In this document: positions 8,879-16,749 of the stretch, in pieces | How the letters are laid out: each line of letters starts with the position of its first letter | Numbering within the stretch: the stretch's first letter is position 1 | DNA from: Eubacterium sp. | Lineage (GTDB): Bacteria; Bacillota; Clostridia; Lachnospirales; Lachnospiraceae | Direction of reading: 5' to 3' | NCBI GenBank assembly: GCA_017459675.1 | Contig: JAFUCM010000136.1 | Coordinates: 1 to 41,854 of the forward strand | Length of the DNA: 41,854 bases | Notes under the pieces: generated by a model | Told to the model about the DNA's origin: nothing | The model's input: only the letters and a program-made list of their open reading frames with translations | The model's database searches: none | Position numbers and translations under genes: made by a program

Positions 8879-10107
8879 ATCCGAAACGCCTGATTTTGAC
8901 CAATATGCCGGTGCAAAACCGGGAAATGCTGGTGTGTGCCGTGTTTGAAAAAGAATCCGGCAGACTGGAGGATTTTTTCCTGTATCCGCCTTCTGAATCC
9001 ATGCCTTCCCCCGGGGAGATCTATGTCGGAAAAATTGACCGCATACATCGCCAGACAGAAGGTGCTTTTGTCCGCCTTTCCGGAAAGCAGATGGTGTATC
9101 TTCCGCTGCGCGGAAAGGAAAGCTGTGATGACTACGTGATGAAAACCCGCAGAGAGCGCGGGGCAAAGCTGCGCACGGGAGATGAACTGCTTCTGCAGAT
9201 TGATGTCACTGCGCAGAAGACGAAGCTGCCGCGTGCAGACGGAGAACTGAATCTGCCGGGAAGATATCTGGCAGTTACGACCCGGGACCCGGGCTGGCAT
9301 TATTCCAGAAAGCTTCCGGCAGAGGCAAAAAGCCGGATCCGGCAGATCTTTGAATCAAATCACTGTGCCCCGGAGCAATTCGGTGTGATCGTGCGCACGC
9401 ATGCGGAAGAGGCCGCAGAGGCAGATCTGACAGCAGAGTTTGCAGATCTCGCCGGGAAACTGAAGACGATTCTTGCAGAAGGCCGCGTGTCGCCGGCCGG
9501 AAGCTGCCTGATGCGCACACCGGCTTCGTGGGCACATCTTCTGGACAGAATCTCATTTGAACCGGAGACGGTTATTGAGACAGACCGTCCGGAATTAATG
9601 GAACAGATCCGGGAAATGACGCACACAGGTGCATCGCAGCCGGTTTTATCCATGTACCGTGATCCTGTCATTCCGCTGTATCAGCTTTACAGGCTGAAGA
9701 GCCATCTGGATCGTCTGACGGCCAGACGTGTCTGGCTGAAATCCGGCGCATCTGTGATCATTGAGCCGACAGAAGCATTTGTTTCCGTTGATGTAAACAG
9801 CGGCAAATTCACCGGAAATCTCGGACGGGAGGAGATGGCCCGCAGGATTAATCTGGAGGCGGCACCCGAGATTCTCAGGCAGCTGCGTCTGCGACAGCTC
9901 TCCGGAACCATTCTGGTTGACTTTATCAATATGAATGATCCGGCACATACCAGAGAACTCATGCAGTGTCTGAAGGATGCGGCGGCGGATGATCCGGTCA
10001 GAACCTCTGTCATCGATATGACTGCGCTCGGAATCGTCGAAATCACACGTGAAAAGCGTTTTGCGCCGCTGGCGGAACAGATCAGAATTAATGATAAAAG
10101 CTTATGA
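8875..10107 (+). CDS. rng: Ribonuclease E/G family endoribonuclease
   Basis: Endonuclease that cuts single-stranded RNA, known to act in rRNA maturation and mRNA decay. The 410-residue protein has an N-terminal S1-like region (PGEIYVGKIDRIHRQTEGAF). The catalytic core has Mg-binding aspartates in FVSVDVNSG (about residue 305) and ILVDFINMND (about residue 349), then TALGIVEITREKR. It is shorter than the 489-residue E. coli RNase G, and I see no Zn-link CxxC pair after the core. The start overlaps the upstream stop as ATGA, and the same arrangement recurs with the next gene, so the four genes 6271-11099 are likely co-translated. Confidence 0.9.
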   Translation: MNPKRLILTNMPVQNREMLVCAVFEKESGRLEDFFLYPPSESMPSPGEIYVGKIDRIHRQTEGAFVRLSGKQMVYLPLRGKESCDDYVMKTRRERGAKLRTGDELLLQIDVTAQKTKLPRADGELNLPGRYLAVTTRDPGWHYSRKLPAEAKSRIRQIFESNHCAPEQFGVIVRTHAEEAAEADLTAEFADLAGKLKTILAEGRVSPAGSCLMRTPASWAHLLDRISFEPETVIETDRPELMEQIREMTHTGASQPVLSMYRDPVIPLYQLYRLKSHLDRLTARRVWLKSGASVIIEPTEAFVSVDVNSGKFTGNLGREEMARRINLEAAPEILRQLRLRQLSGTILVDFINMNDPAHTRELMQCLKDAAADDPVRTSVIDMTALGIVEITREKRFAPLAEQIRINDKSL

Positions 10108-11099
10108 ATTACTATGAAATAAAACACAGTGCCCCGCGGGGCCTTCGGAAAAATAAACCTAAAAGACAGCTGACGCCGGCATCCGTAATTGTTTTTTTTG
10201 CCATTGAAACAGCGCTGTTTCTGACGTTCGGAAGCATCATACAGCTGCGTTATGGACTGACAGGTGTTACCATCACGGAACTTGGCATGCTCGTTCTTTC
10301 TGTCGGATTTGCGCTGCTTTACCGCACAGATCTGCGCAGCGTATTTCCACTGCACAGGCCAAAACTCATTGGTCTGGCCGGCTGCGCAGTTCTCTGGTTC
10401 GGCGCAATCCTGGCTTCCATGCTGGTAAATCTGTTTCTGGTTTATTTCTTTCCGGTTCCTTATCAGATGATCGGGGAAGAAGATTCCCTGTTTCAGAGTG
10501 TTCCGTTTCTGCTGCAGATTCTCATCGTGGCGATTCTTCCCGCGGTCTGTGAGGAGGCACTGCACCGCGGTGTCATGCAGAACGGGATCGGAAACCGCGT
10601 AAAAAACATCACGGTGCTCTCAGTTATTATGGGCGGCATCTTCGCGGTATTTCATCTGTATCCGATCAAATATCCGGGCATGCTGATTCTGGGCGGGATG
10701 ATGTCATACATTCTGGCGATTTCCGGCAACATGATCTATTCCAGCTTTGTTCATTTTCTCAATAATTTTATTTCGCTGCTGGTCGGGAAACTCACCGGGA
10801 TTCTGCTGTTTCCGGCATATGGCATGTGCGTGTCAGGCATGCGTGCGGCAGGCAGTATCAGCGAAGGCGCGGCAGCAGCGGAGAGCGGCGTCACCTTTCC
10901 GTACATCGGTATTTCCATCATGACGATCGGTATTTTTATTCCGATTCTTCTGTATGTCGGTGTATACCTGCTGAAACGGGCCGAGGCGCCTGTGCGGCCG
11001 GCATTCGTTCCGAAAGTTCCCGCACACCCTGTCAGAAACCGCATTGTCGTGCCGACGGTACTGATCTTTGCATGCGGTCTTCTGATTACGATTCTATAA
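10104..11099 (+). CDS. CPBP-family intramembrane protease
   Basis: A 331-residue polytopic membrane protein of the CAAX protease/bacteriocin-processing (CPBP, Abi) family. The putative catalytic motifs are EEALHRG (about residue 150), FHLYP about 35 residues later, and HFLNNF. An N-terminal basic stretch precedes the first membrane span, with about eight hydrophobic segments in all. The start overlaps rng as ATGA. The substrate is unknown. Its tight linkage to rng suggests co-expression but does not define a role. It ends just before the rplU promoter. Confidence 0.87.
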   Translation: MNYYEIKHSAPRGLRKNKPKRQLTPASVIVFFAIETALFLTFGSIIQLRYGLTGVTITELGMLVLSVGFALLYRTDLRSVFPLHRPKLIGLAGCAVLWFGAILASMLVNLFLVYFFPVPYQMIGEEDSLFQSVPFLLQILIVAILPAVCEEALHRGVMQNGIGNRVKNITVLSVIMGGIFAVFHLYPIKYPGMLILGGMMSYILAISGNMIYSSFVHFLNNFISLLVGKLTGILLFPAYGMCVSGMRAAGSISEGAAAAESGVTFPYIGISIMTIGIFIPILLYVGVYLLKRAEAPVRPAFVPKVPAHPVRNRIVVPTVLIFACGLLITIL

Positions 11100-11106
11100 T
11101 AACAGG

Positions 11107-11135
11107 TTGACAAAAAGTGATGGAAATGTTATAGT
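11107..11135 (+). promoter_or_regulatory. Sigma-A promoter of rplU-rpmA
   Basis: TTGACA at 11107-11112, a 17-base spacer and TATAGT at 11130-11135. A TG two bases before the -10 makes it also an extended -10. It lies eight bases after the stop of the membrane protease gene, so the ribosomal genes have their own transcript starting near 11142. Confidence 0.85.
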
Positions 11136-11141
11136 ACTTGG

Positions 11142-11233
11142 GTATGCCGCACAGAGAGGTTCCAAAGTACACCGGCTTTGAGAAAAGCCCGGCTGTCACC
11201 GTATCTGGCGAGATTAATAAGGAGGTGCACCTT
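11142..11233 (+). promoter_or_regulatory. Candidate L21 mRNA leader
   Basis: About 92 bases of untranslated leader between the predicted transcription start and the rplU ATG. It contains a GC-rich hairpin (CCGGCTTT pairing with AAAGCCCGG with one bulge) and a GGAGGTG ribosome binding site at 11221-11227. Firmicutes rplU transcripts carry a conserved L21 leader thought to allow autogenous control. Position and structure fit, but I could not match it to the covariance model. Confidence 0.5.
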
Positions 11234-11542
11234 ATGTACGCGATTATTGCAACAGGTGGTAAACAGTACAAAGTTTCCGAAGGCGATGTGATCCGTGTAG
11301 AGAAACTCGGCGTCGAAGCTGATGAGACTGTTACATTTGACCAGGTACTTGCAGTAAGAGACGACGATACCCTTAAGGTCGGCAAGGATGTTGAGAACGC
11401 AACTGTTTCCGCAACCTGCACAGGCAACGGCAAGGGCAAGAAGGTCGTTATCTATAAGTACAAGAGAAAGACCGGATATCACTGCAAAAACGGTCACAGA
11501 CAGCAGTACACAGAAGTTAAGATCGACAAGATCAACGCATAA
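11234..11542 (+). CDS. rplU: Large ribosomal subunit protein bL21
   Basis: A 102-residue bL21, beginning [18 protein letters not shown] and ending with the basic [17 protein letters not shown] segment that contacts 23S rRNA. The open frame extends further upstream to 11138, but GGAGGTG at 11221 and the family start fix the ATG at 11234. It is followed by rpmA after a 19-base gap. The small gene prp (ysxB), usually found between these two in Firmicutes, is absent. Confidence 0.97.
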   Translation: MYAIIATGGKQYKVSEGDVIRVEKLGVEADETVTFDQVLAVRDDDTLKVGKDVENATVSATCTGNGKGKKVVIYKYKRKTGYHCKNGHRQQYTEVKIDKINA

Positions 11543-11561
11543 CAGCAAGGAGGAATTCGTA

Positions 11562-11822
11562 ATGGCTCATAAAAAGGGTGTCGGCTCCACAAAGAACGGC
11601 CGCGATTCCGAGTCGAAGCGCCTCGGAGCGAAGCGGGCTGACGGACAGTTTGTCACAGCCGGAAATATTCTTTACAGACAGCGCGGAACACACATCCATC
11701 CGGGTGTCAATGTAGGCAGAGGCAAGGATGATACTCTGTTCGCGACTGCTGATGGTATCGTTCGTTACCACAGATATGGAAGAGACAGAAAGAAAGTCTC
11801 TGTCGTTCCGGTAGAAGACTAA
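11562..11822 (+). CDS. rpmA: Large ribosomal subunit protein bL27, without N-terminal extension
   Basis: An 86-residue bL27 that starts directly with [20 protein letters not shown]. Many Firmicutes bL27 proteins carry a short leader ending in FFA that is removed by the Prp protease. Here AAGGAGGAATTCGTA precedes the ATG, and the upstream codons in frame do not encode such a leader. This fits the absence of prp. A strong terminator follows. Confidence 0.97.
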   Translation: MAHKKGVGSTKNGRDSESKRLGAKRADGQFVTAGNILYRQRGTHIHPGVNVGRGKDDTLFATADGIVRYHRYGRDRKKVSVVPVED

Positions 11823-11839
11823 TCTTTTCAGCGTTTTGG

Positions 11840-11870
11840 GAGCTGCTGCATTTTTTGCGGCAGCTCTTTT
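11840..11870 (+). terminator. Rho-independent terminator of rplU-rpmA
   Basis: A 10-base stem (GAGCTGCTGC with GCGGCAGCTC, one G-U pair) around a short T-rich loop is followed by TTTT. It lies 18 bases after the rpmA stop. Confidence 0.85.
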
Positions 11871-11933
11871 GTTCCTATAAAATTCAAGAAGGTTGATTCA
11901 AATCGATATACTAATCATACAGGAGCGGCAAAA

Positions 11934-13247
11934 ATGTTCGCAGACAGAGCAAAAATCATAATAAAATCCGGCAAGGGCGGCGACGGGCATGTCAGCTTCC
12001 GGCGGGAGAAATATGTGCCGAACGGCGGCCCGGACGGCGGTGACGGCGGACGCGGCGGCAATATCATTTTCGAAGTAGACCCCGGTATGAATACGCTGGC
12101 CAATTACAGATATAAGCGTAAATTTGCCGCCGGCAATGGAGGAGACGGTGAGAAACGCAAGCGGCACGGTGCTGACGGCGCGGATCTGGTTCTGAAGGTA
12201 CCGGAGGGAACCGTTGTGCTGGATGATAAGAGCGGAAAGGTGATTGCGGATCTTTCCGGTGAGAACCGGCGCACGATTCTGCTGCGCGGCGGACGGGGCG
12301 GCAAAGGCAATATGAATTTTGCGACCCCGACGATGCAGGCGCCGCATTATGCGCAGCCGGGACAGCCGGCCAGGGAGTTGGAAGTCCGTCTGGAACTGAA
12401 GCTGATTGCGGATGTCGGACTCGTCGGTTTTCCGAATGTCGGGAAATCCACATTTTTATCCCGGATCAGCAATGCCACACCGAAAATTGCCAATTATCAT
12501 TTCACGACCCTTGTTCCGAATCTCGGTGTCGTCGATATGGATGACGGTGCCGGATTTGTCGTGGCAGATATTCCCGGACTGATTGAGGGCGCCTCTGAGG
12601 GCGCCGGCCTCGGGTTCCAGTTTCTGCGTCATATTGAGCGTACCAGAATGTTCATTCACCTGGTTGATGTATCCGGAAGCGAAGGACGTGATCCGGCAGA
12701 TGACGTCCGGAAAATCAATGCCGAGCTGGAGAAGTACGGGATTGATCTCTCCAAAAAGCGTCAGGTAATTGCTGCCAACAAGATGGATCTAGTCTATATG
12801 GAGTATTACGAGGAGACCGGCGAGGAGAGTCCGCTGGACCATCTGCGTGCGGCGTTTGAGGCAGAGAACATTCCGGTATTTCCGATTTCAGCAGCGACAG
12901 GCGAGGGAATCCGCCCGCTTCTGTATCATATTCAGCAGGAGCTGCAGGAAATTCCGCGCGAGGGTATGCATTTTGAACCGGAAGTCGATGTCGAAGAGAT
13001 TCTTCCGGTGGATGAGTCGCTGCCGTTCCAGGTCTTCACAGATCCGGATGATCCGCATGTCTTTCATGTCGAAGGACCGCGGGTGGAAAAAATGCTCGGC
13101 TACACAAATCTTGAGTCAGAGAAGGGATTTGCCTTCTTCCAGAAATTCCTGGATACCAGCGGCATTCTGGAGGCACTTGAAGAAGCAGGCGTGCAGGACG
13201 GCGATCTCGTCTGGGTCTACGGACATTCTTTTGAATATTATAAATAA
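11934..13247 (+). CDS. obg: GTPase Obg (CgtA), 50S assembly factor
   Basis: Essential GTPase that binds the large ribosomal subunit and links ribosome assembly to growth and stress. The 437-residue protein has the glycine-rich Obg domain (GKGGDGHVSFRREKYVPNGG) and a G domain with G1 GFPNVGKST, the G2 TT in YHFTT, G3 DIPGLIEGA, G4 NKMD and G5 SAATG. It ends with the OCT domain found in Gram-positive forms. AGGAG lies upstream of the ATG. It leads a five-gene run (obg-yhbY-nadD-yqeK-rsfS), a common Firmicutes order apart from aroE/yqeH. Confidence 0.97.
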   Translation: MFADRAKIIIKSGKGGDGHVSFRREKYVPNGGPDGGDGGRGGNIIFEVDPGMNTLANYRYKRKFAAGNGGDGEKRKRHGADGADLVLKVPEGTVVLDDKSGKVIADLSGENRRTILLRGGRGGKGNMNFATPTMQAPHYAQPGQPARELEVRLELKLIADVGLVGFPNVGKSTFLSRISNATPKIANYHFTTLVPNLGVVDMDDGAGFVVADIPGLIEGASEGAGLGFQFLRHIERTRMFIHLVDVSGSEGRDPADDVRKINAELEKYGIDLSKKRQVIAANKMDLVYMEYYEETGEESPLDHLRAAFEAENIPVFPISAATGEGIRPLLYHIQQELQEIPREGMHFEPEVDVEEILPVDESLPFQVFTDPDDPHVFHVEGPRVEKMLGYTNLESEKGFAFFQKFLDTSGILEALEEAGVQDGDLVWVYGHSFEYYK

Positions 13248-13267
13248 ATACAGAACGGAGATAACTT

Positions 13268-13600
13268 ATGGTACAATTAACCAGTAAGCAGCGGGCATAT
13301 CTGAAAGGACTTGCAATGAAAGAAGAAGCCATTCTTCAGCTCGGAAAGACCGGTGTAACACCGGAATTTACCGCTTCCCTGGATGAGGCGCTGGCGGCGC
13401 GCGAGCTTGTGAAGATCGGCGTCCAGCGGACATTTGCTGAGGAACAGGATCTCCATGAAGCGGCCGAAACACTCGCAGAACGGACGAAATCCTGTGTCGT
13501 ACAGACCATCGGCCGGAAAATTGTTTTCTACCGTCCGGGAGACGAGAAGCACCGCAGAATCGAACTGCCCCGTGCGAAGAAGACATCCGGTACATTCTGA
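13268..13600 (+). CDS. yhbY: YhbY-type CRM-domain RNA-binding protein
   Basis: A 110-residue CRM (KOW-like/IF3-C fold) protein associated with pre-50S particles. The family landmarks are LTSKQRAYLKGLA near the N terminus, LGKTGVTPEF (the GxxG-type RNA contact loop) and the C-terminal IGRKIVFYRPG. A GGAG site precedes the ATG. It follows obg by 20 bases, consistent with a shared role in ribosome assembly. Confidence 0.93.
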   Translation: MVQLTSKQRAYLKGLAMKEEAILQLGKTGVTPEFTASLDEALAARELVKIGVQRTFAEEQDLHEAAETLAERTKSCVVQTIGRKIVFYRPGDEKHRRIELPRAKKTSGTF

Positions 13601-13624
13601 TTTATAAAAAGAACAGGAGACTAC

Positions 13625-14248
13625 ATGACGAAACGACGCATCGGCATTATGGGCGGAACCTTTGATCCCATACACATCGGCCATCTGATTCTCGGAGAGG
13701 CTGCACACCGGCAGTTTCAGCTGGAAACCGTTTACTTTATGCCATCTGGCAATCCGCCGCACAAGCGGAACCGTGCAGGGAGGGCGTCGGATGAACAGCG
13801 CGTGGAGATGGTGCGCCGTGCAATTGCCTCCAACCCGCATTTTAAGCTGTCAGAACGCGAAATGCATCCGGACGGATACAGTTTCACCTACAGGACCCTG
13901 GAGGCGCTGAATGCAGAGTATCCGGACTGTTCCTGGTATTTCATCATCGGGGCAGACAGCCTCTTTGACTTCGATACCTGGCGCGAACCTGCCAGAATCG
14001 CCGCGGCGTGCAGCCTCGTTGTTGCTACGCGCAATCAGACGGATCCGGTCCGGTTTGATGCCGAGATTGCAGCCAAGCGGGCTGCATACAACAGCGAATT
14101 TCTGAAACTCGACACACCGAATCTGGATATTTCGTCGCGTCATTTGCGGGAAATGATTCAGAAGGGAGAGTCAGTGAAATATTATCTGCAGGATTCGGTG
14201 ATTGACTATATTCAGCAGGAACACATTTACTATGAAAAAGCAGAATGA
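13625..14248 (+). CDS. nadD: Nicotinate-nucleotide adenylyltransferase NadD
   Basis: Forms deamido-NAD from nicotinate mononucleotide and ATP in NAD synthesis. The 207-residue protein has the nucleotidyl-transferase signature GGTFDPIHIGHL near the N terminus, FIIGADSLFDFDTW in the middle and the ISSRHLR motif near the C terminus, all at expected spacing. AGGAGACTAC precedes the ATG. The 3' end overlaps yqeK by 17 bases. Confidence 0.96.
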   Translation: MTKRRIGIMGGTFDPIHIGHLILGEAAHRQFQLETVYFMPSGNPPHKRNRAGRASDEQRVEMVRRAIASNPHFKLSEREMHPDGYSFTYRTLEALNAEYPDCSWYFIIGADSLFDFDTWREPARIAAACSLVVATRNQTDPVRFDAEIAAKRAAYNSEFLKLDTPNLDISSRHLREMIQKGESVKYYLQDSVIDYIQQEHIYYEKAE

Positions 14249-14864
14249 GACGAACAGCACGGTAAATAATGGCCCTGATTTCACAGCGATTGAACAGCGC
14301 CTGGCTAAATTACAAAACGGACGCAGATTCCAGCATACACTCGGTGTCACTTACACCGCGTGCGCACTTGCCATGCGCTATGGGTGTGATCTGACACAGG
14401 CGCGGACGGCAGGCCTTCTGCATGACTGTGCAAAACACCTGAGCGGAATCGAACTGCGGGAAACCGCCACCAGAAGGCATATCAGCGTGACACAGTTTGA
14501 GCGCGAGCACACGCCGCTCCTGCACGCAAAGGTCGGTGCCTATCTCGCACGGGTGGATTACGGAATTACAGATTTGTCCATTCTCGAGGCGATCCGCTGG
14601 CATACGACCGGCAAGCCGGATATGACACTTCTGGAAAAAATCGTCTTTACGGCGGATTATATTGAACCGAACCGGGACCGCGCACCGCATCTGACAGAAT
14701 TGCGTGAACTGGCATTCCGGGATCTGGACAGATGCGTCTGCGAGATTCTGCGTGACACCAGGAATTATCTGGCCCGCAATCCCAAGGCGATGGACCCCAT
14801 GACACTTGATGCACTGGCTTATTATGAATCACATACAGATTCCACAGCGGAAGAGGAGGAATGA
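14232..14864 (+). CDS. yqeK: YqeK-type HD-domain Ap4A hydrolase
   Basis: A 210-residue HD-domain phosphohydrolase. The metal-binding residues lie in RRFQHTLGV, LLHDCAKH and AIRWHTTG, and KIVFTADYIEPNR is also typical. The family cleaves diadenosine tetraphosphate symmetrically. The frame is open to 14202, but the ATG at 14232 preceded by AGGAACAC is preferred. It overlaps nadD, as in many Firmicutes. Confidence 0.92.
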   Translation: MKKQNETNSTVNNGPDFTAIEQRLAKLQNGRRFQHTLGVTYTACALAMRYGCDLTQARTAGLLHDCAKHLSGIELRETATRRHISVTQFEREHTPLLHAKVGAYLARVDYGITDLSILEAIRWHTTGKPDMTLLEKIVFTADYIEPNRDRAPHLTELRELAFRDLDRCVCEILRDTRNYLARNPKAMDPMTLDALAYYESHTDSTAEEEE

Positions 14865-14867
14865 TAA

Positions 14868-15221
14868 ATGGCAACATCCAGAGAACTTGCGAAGATAGCG
14901 ATCGAAGCAATGGAAGACAAGAAAGCAATCGATATCAAAATTATTGATATTGAGAAAATCTCCACACTGGCCGATTACTTTATCATTGCAAGCGGATCCA
15001 ACCGTAATCAGGTTCAGGCCATGGCCGATGCAGTCGACGAGAAGATGAGCCGGGCAGGATATGAGCCGAAAAATATAGAAGGATACCGGAACGCGAACTG
15101 GATCCTGATGGATTACGGCGATCTGGTGATTCATATTTTCGATGAGGAAAACCGCCTGTTTTATGATCTTGAAAGGATCTGGCGGGACGGAAATCTTGTC
15201 GGAAAAGAGGCGCTGGATTAA
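14868..15221 (+). CDS. rsfS: Ribosome silencing factor RsfS
   Basis: A 117-residue RsfS (Iojap family), which binds uL14 and blocks subunit joining during starvation. Landmarks are ADYFIIASGSNRNQVQAMAD, WILMDYGDLVIHIF and FYDLERIW. GAGGAGGAATGATAA precedes the ATG and overlaps the yqeK stop region. It is the last gene of the run and is followed by a strong hairpin terminator. Confidence 0.96.
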   Translation: MATSRELAKIAIEAMEDKKAIDIKIIDIEKISTLADYFIIASGSNRNQVQAMADAVDEKMSRAGYEPKNIEGYRNANWILMDYGDLVIHIFDEENRLFYDLERIWRDGNLVGKEALD

Positions 15222-15229
15222 GAAAGGTT

Positions 15230-15264
15230 ACGGGCTGCTGTATCGTATACAGCAGCCCGTTTTT
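15230..15264 (+). terminator. Strong terminator between rsfS and lexA
   Basis: A perfect 14-base stem (ACGGGCTGCTGTAT and its complement) with a CGT loop is followed by TTTT. It ends the obg-rsfS transcript. Because lexA ends four bases further on in the opposite direction, the same hairpin may also act for lexA, though the T tract on that side is weak. Confidence 0.9.
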
Positions 15265-15268
15265 AAGT

Positions 15269-15934
15269 TTAGAAGAATCGCATCACACCGATCACTTTGC
15301 CGAGAATCGTGAGATCCTCCACAATGATCGGATCCATGTAATCGTTCTCCGGCTGCAGGCGGTAATGCCCGTTTTCCGGATAATATGTTTTGACAGTGGC
15401 CGAATCTTCAATCAGTGCCACGACCATATCACCCTTACGTGCCGCAGGTGTTTTCTCGACGAGTACATAGTCGCCGTCGAGGATCCCTGCATTAATCATA
15501 CTTTCTCCTTTTACCCGCAGCAGGAAGGTCTCCTGATTCGGAAGCCGGTCCACAGGAAACGGGAACCAGGTCTCAATCATCTCTTCGGCGAGCAGCGGCG
15601 TACCGGCGGCAACACGTCCTACAACCGGCACGTTGACAAGCTCCGGTCCTTCATTCTGCGGATTCACAACCTTCGGCTGTGGTGCAAGTGCGGCACGGCG
15701 CAGATCCTGAAATTCCTCATCCAGGATCTCTATAGTTCTGGACTTGTCCGGATCACGTCTGATATAACCGTCTTTTTCAAGCTGTGCAAGATGTGCGTGG
15801 ACAGAAGAGGTTGATTTCAGTCCGACGGCTGCACAGATCTCGCGTACAGACGGCGGAAAACCTCTTGTCAGAATCTCCTGCTTGAGAAAGGAGAGGATCT
15901 CTTTCTGTTTATCACTGCGTTTATCATTCTTCAT
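15269..15934 (-). CDS. lexA: SOS repressor LexA
   Basis: Represses DNA-damage genes and self-cleaves when RecA filaments form. The 221-residue protein has an N-terminal winged helix (SVREICAAVGLKSTSSVHAH). The S24 peptidase domain has the Ala110-Gly111 cleavage site (RVAAGTP), catalytic Ser145 in KGESMINAG and Lys182 in SATVKTYY. The ATG at 15934 has AAGGA nine bases upstream; an in-frame TTG at 15943 does not. It is divergent from a YneA-like gene, and SOS boxes lie between them, so it probably controls both itself and that gene. Confidence 0.97.
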   Translation of the reverse strand: MKNDKRSDKQKEILSFLKQEILTRGFPPSVREICAAVGLKSTSSVHAHLAQLEKDGYIRRDPDKSRTIEILDEEFQDLRRAALAPQPKVVNPQNEGPELVNVPVVGRVAAGTPLLAEEMIETWFPFPVDRLPNQETFLLRVKGESMINAGILDGDYVLVEKTPAARKGDMVVALIEDSATVKTYYPENGHYRLQPENDYMDPIIVEDLTILGKVIGVMRFF

Positions 15935-16030
15935 GGTTATCAATCCTTTTCGTGTGCTGCGGCCTTTTCAGATCCCTGCCGCAGCAATAACATATCTCTG
16001 TCTGTACAGCAGGAATCTCTTCTTACGGGT

Positions 16031-16059
16031 ATTTTAACATAATTATGGAACGGACACAA
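16031..16059 (-). promoter_or_regulatory. Candidate lexA promoter
   Basis: Read on the minus strand: TTGTGT (16059-16054), a 17-base spacer and TAAAAT (16036-16031). SOS box 1 lies about ten bases upstream of this -35. Confidence 0.55.
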
Positions 16060-16068
16060 GATCATAAT

Positions 16069-16082
16069 CGAACAAATGTTTG
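16069..16082. promoter_or_regulatory. SOS box 1 (LexA operator)
   Basis: CGAACAAATGTTTG matches the Gram-positive LexA consensus CGAACnnnnGTTYG. It lies between the divergent lexA and LysM-gene promoters. Confidence 0.85.
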
Positions 16083-16092
16083 AAATAAAGTG

Positions 16093-16121
16093 TTGACAAA
16101 CATTTGTTCGGAGGCTATACT
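16093..16121 (+). promoter_or_regulatory. Sigma-A promoter of the YneA-like gene
   Basis: TTGACA at 16093-16098, exactly 17 bases, then TATACT at 16116-16121. SOS box 2 covers the last two bases of the -35 and the first part of the spacer, so bound LexA would block polymerase. Confidence 0.88.
16097..16110. promoter_or_regulatory. SOS box 2 (LexA operator)
   Basis: CAAACATTTGTTCG is the exact reverse complement of SOS box 1 (CGAACAAATGTTTG). It overlaps the -35 and spacer of the YneA-like promoter. Confidence 0.88.
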
Positions 16122-16131
16122 GATATCAGAT

Positions 16132-16145
16132 GGAACAAGTGTTCG
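16132..16145. promoter_or_regulatory. SOS box 3 (LexA operator)
   Basis: GGAACAAGTGTTCG has perfectly palindromic GAAC...GTTC half sites. It lies just after the predicted transcription start of the YneA-like gene. Confidence 0.75.
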
Positions 16146-16184
16146 ATGCGAGAGCAGTAAAGTATGGAGAGAGGAGCAGAGCAG

Positions 16185-16535
16185 ATGAGACAGAGTGGAT
16201 ATCGTTATGCACAGAAGCGAAACCGGAAGACCAGCATGCACACCGTTACAGCTGTTGCGGCTGCGATTGTTCTGATCCTTGTTGCCACTGTATTTTTCAC
16301 CGGCAGGCAGGCGAAGGCCGGCGATCTCGATACGAATACGAAAGCCGGAAAGTATTATACAAGTTATGAAGTGCAGAGCGGGGATACGCTCTGGACAATT
16401 GCCGAAGCATACAGCAGCGGTTCGGATCAGAGTGTGAAGGCTTACGTGGAAGAAGTCTGCCGGATCAATCATCTTTCTGATGCCAACCAGATCTATGCAG
16501 GCAACAGGATCTGCATTCCTTATTATAAGAATTAA
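16185..16535 (+). CDS. YneA-like SOS-induced LysM membrane protein
   Basis: A 116-residue protein with a short basic cytoplasmic N terminus, one membrane span (about residues 19-40) and an external LysM domain (about residues 60-113, YEVQSGDTLWTIAEAY to GNRICIP). The size, topology and divergence from lexA match YneA, the SOS-induced inhibitor of cell division in Bacillus. The promoter carries LexA operators, supporting that role. The start at 16185 follows GAGAGGAG; an in-frame ATG at 16164 lacks a site. The division-inhibitor function is inferred from architecture and context. Confidence 0.87.
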   Translation: MRQSGYRYAQKRNRKTSMHTVTAVAAAIVLILVATVFFTGRQAKAGDLDTNTKAGKYYTSYEVQSGDTLWTIAEAYSSGSDQSVKAYVEEVCRINHLSDANQIYAGNRICIPYYKN

Positions 16536-16568
16536 GCAAATTATCTTTTATTCGATCCCCTTATAGAA

Positions 16569-16613
16569 GGAATGCCGGTGTTCACCACCTCAACCCCGTG
16601 CACCGGTTATTCC
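16569..16613. repeat. Inverted repeat downstream of the YneA-like gene
   Basis: GGAATGCCGGTG (16569-16580) can pair, with a small internal mismatch, with CACCGGTTATTCC (16601-16613) around a 20-base C-rich loop. It has no T tract. It lies in the 214-base non-coding stretch 16536-16749 together with the terminator that follows. Its role is unknown. Confidence 0.4.
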
Positions 16614-16629
16614 TGTCATCCCTGAACGG

Positions 16630-16697
16630 AAAGAGACTGCTGTTCCTCTGCAGGAATTAATTCCCGCCTGCAGAAGAGGACAGCAGTCTCTTTCTCT
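16630..16697 (+). terminator. Long hairpin terminator of the YneA-like gene
   Basis: A perfect 14-base outer stem (AAAGAGACTGCTGT at 16630-16643, complement at 16680-16693) continues into an inner stem (TCCTCT/AGAGGA and CTGCAGG/CCTGCAG). It ends in a T-rich run. Confidence 0.8.
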
Positions 16698-16749
16698 TTA
16701 AAGATTCACCTGGCTTTTATCAATCTGTTGTCTGAAAACACAGCAGACA

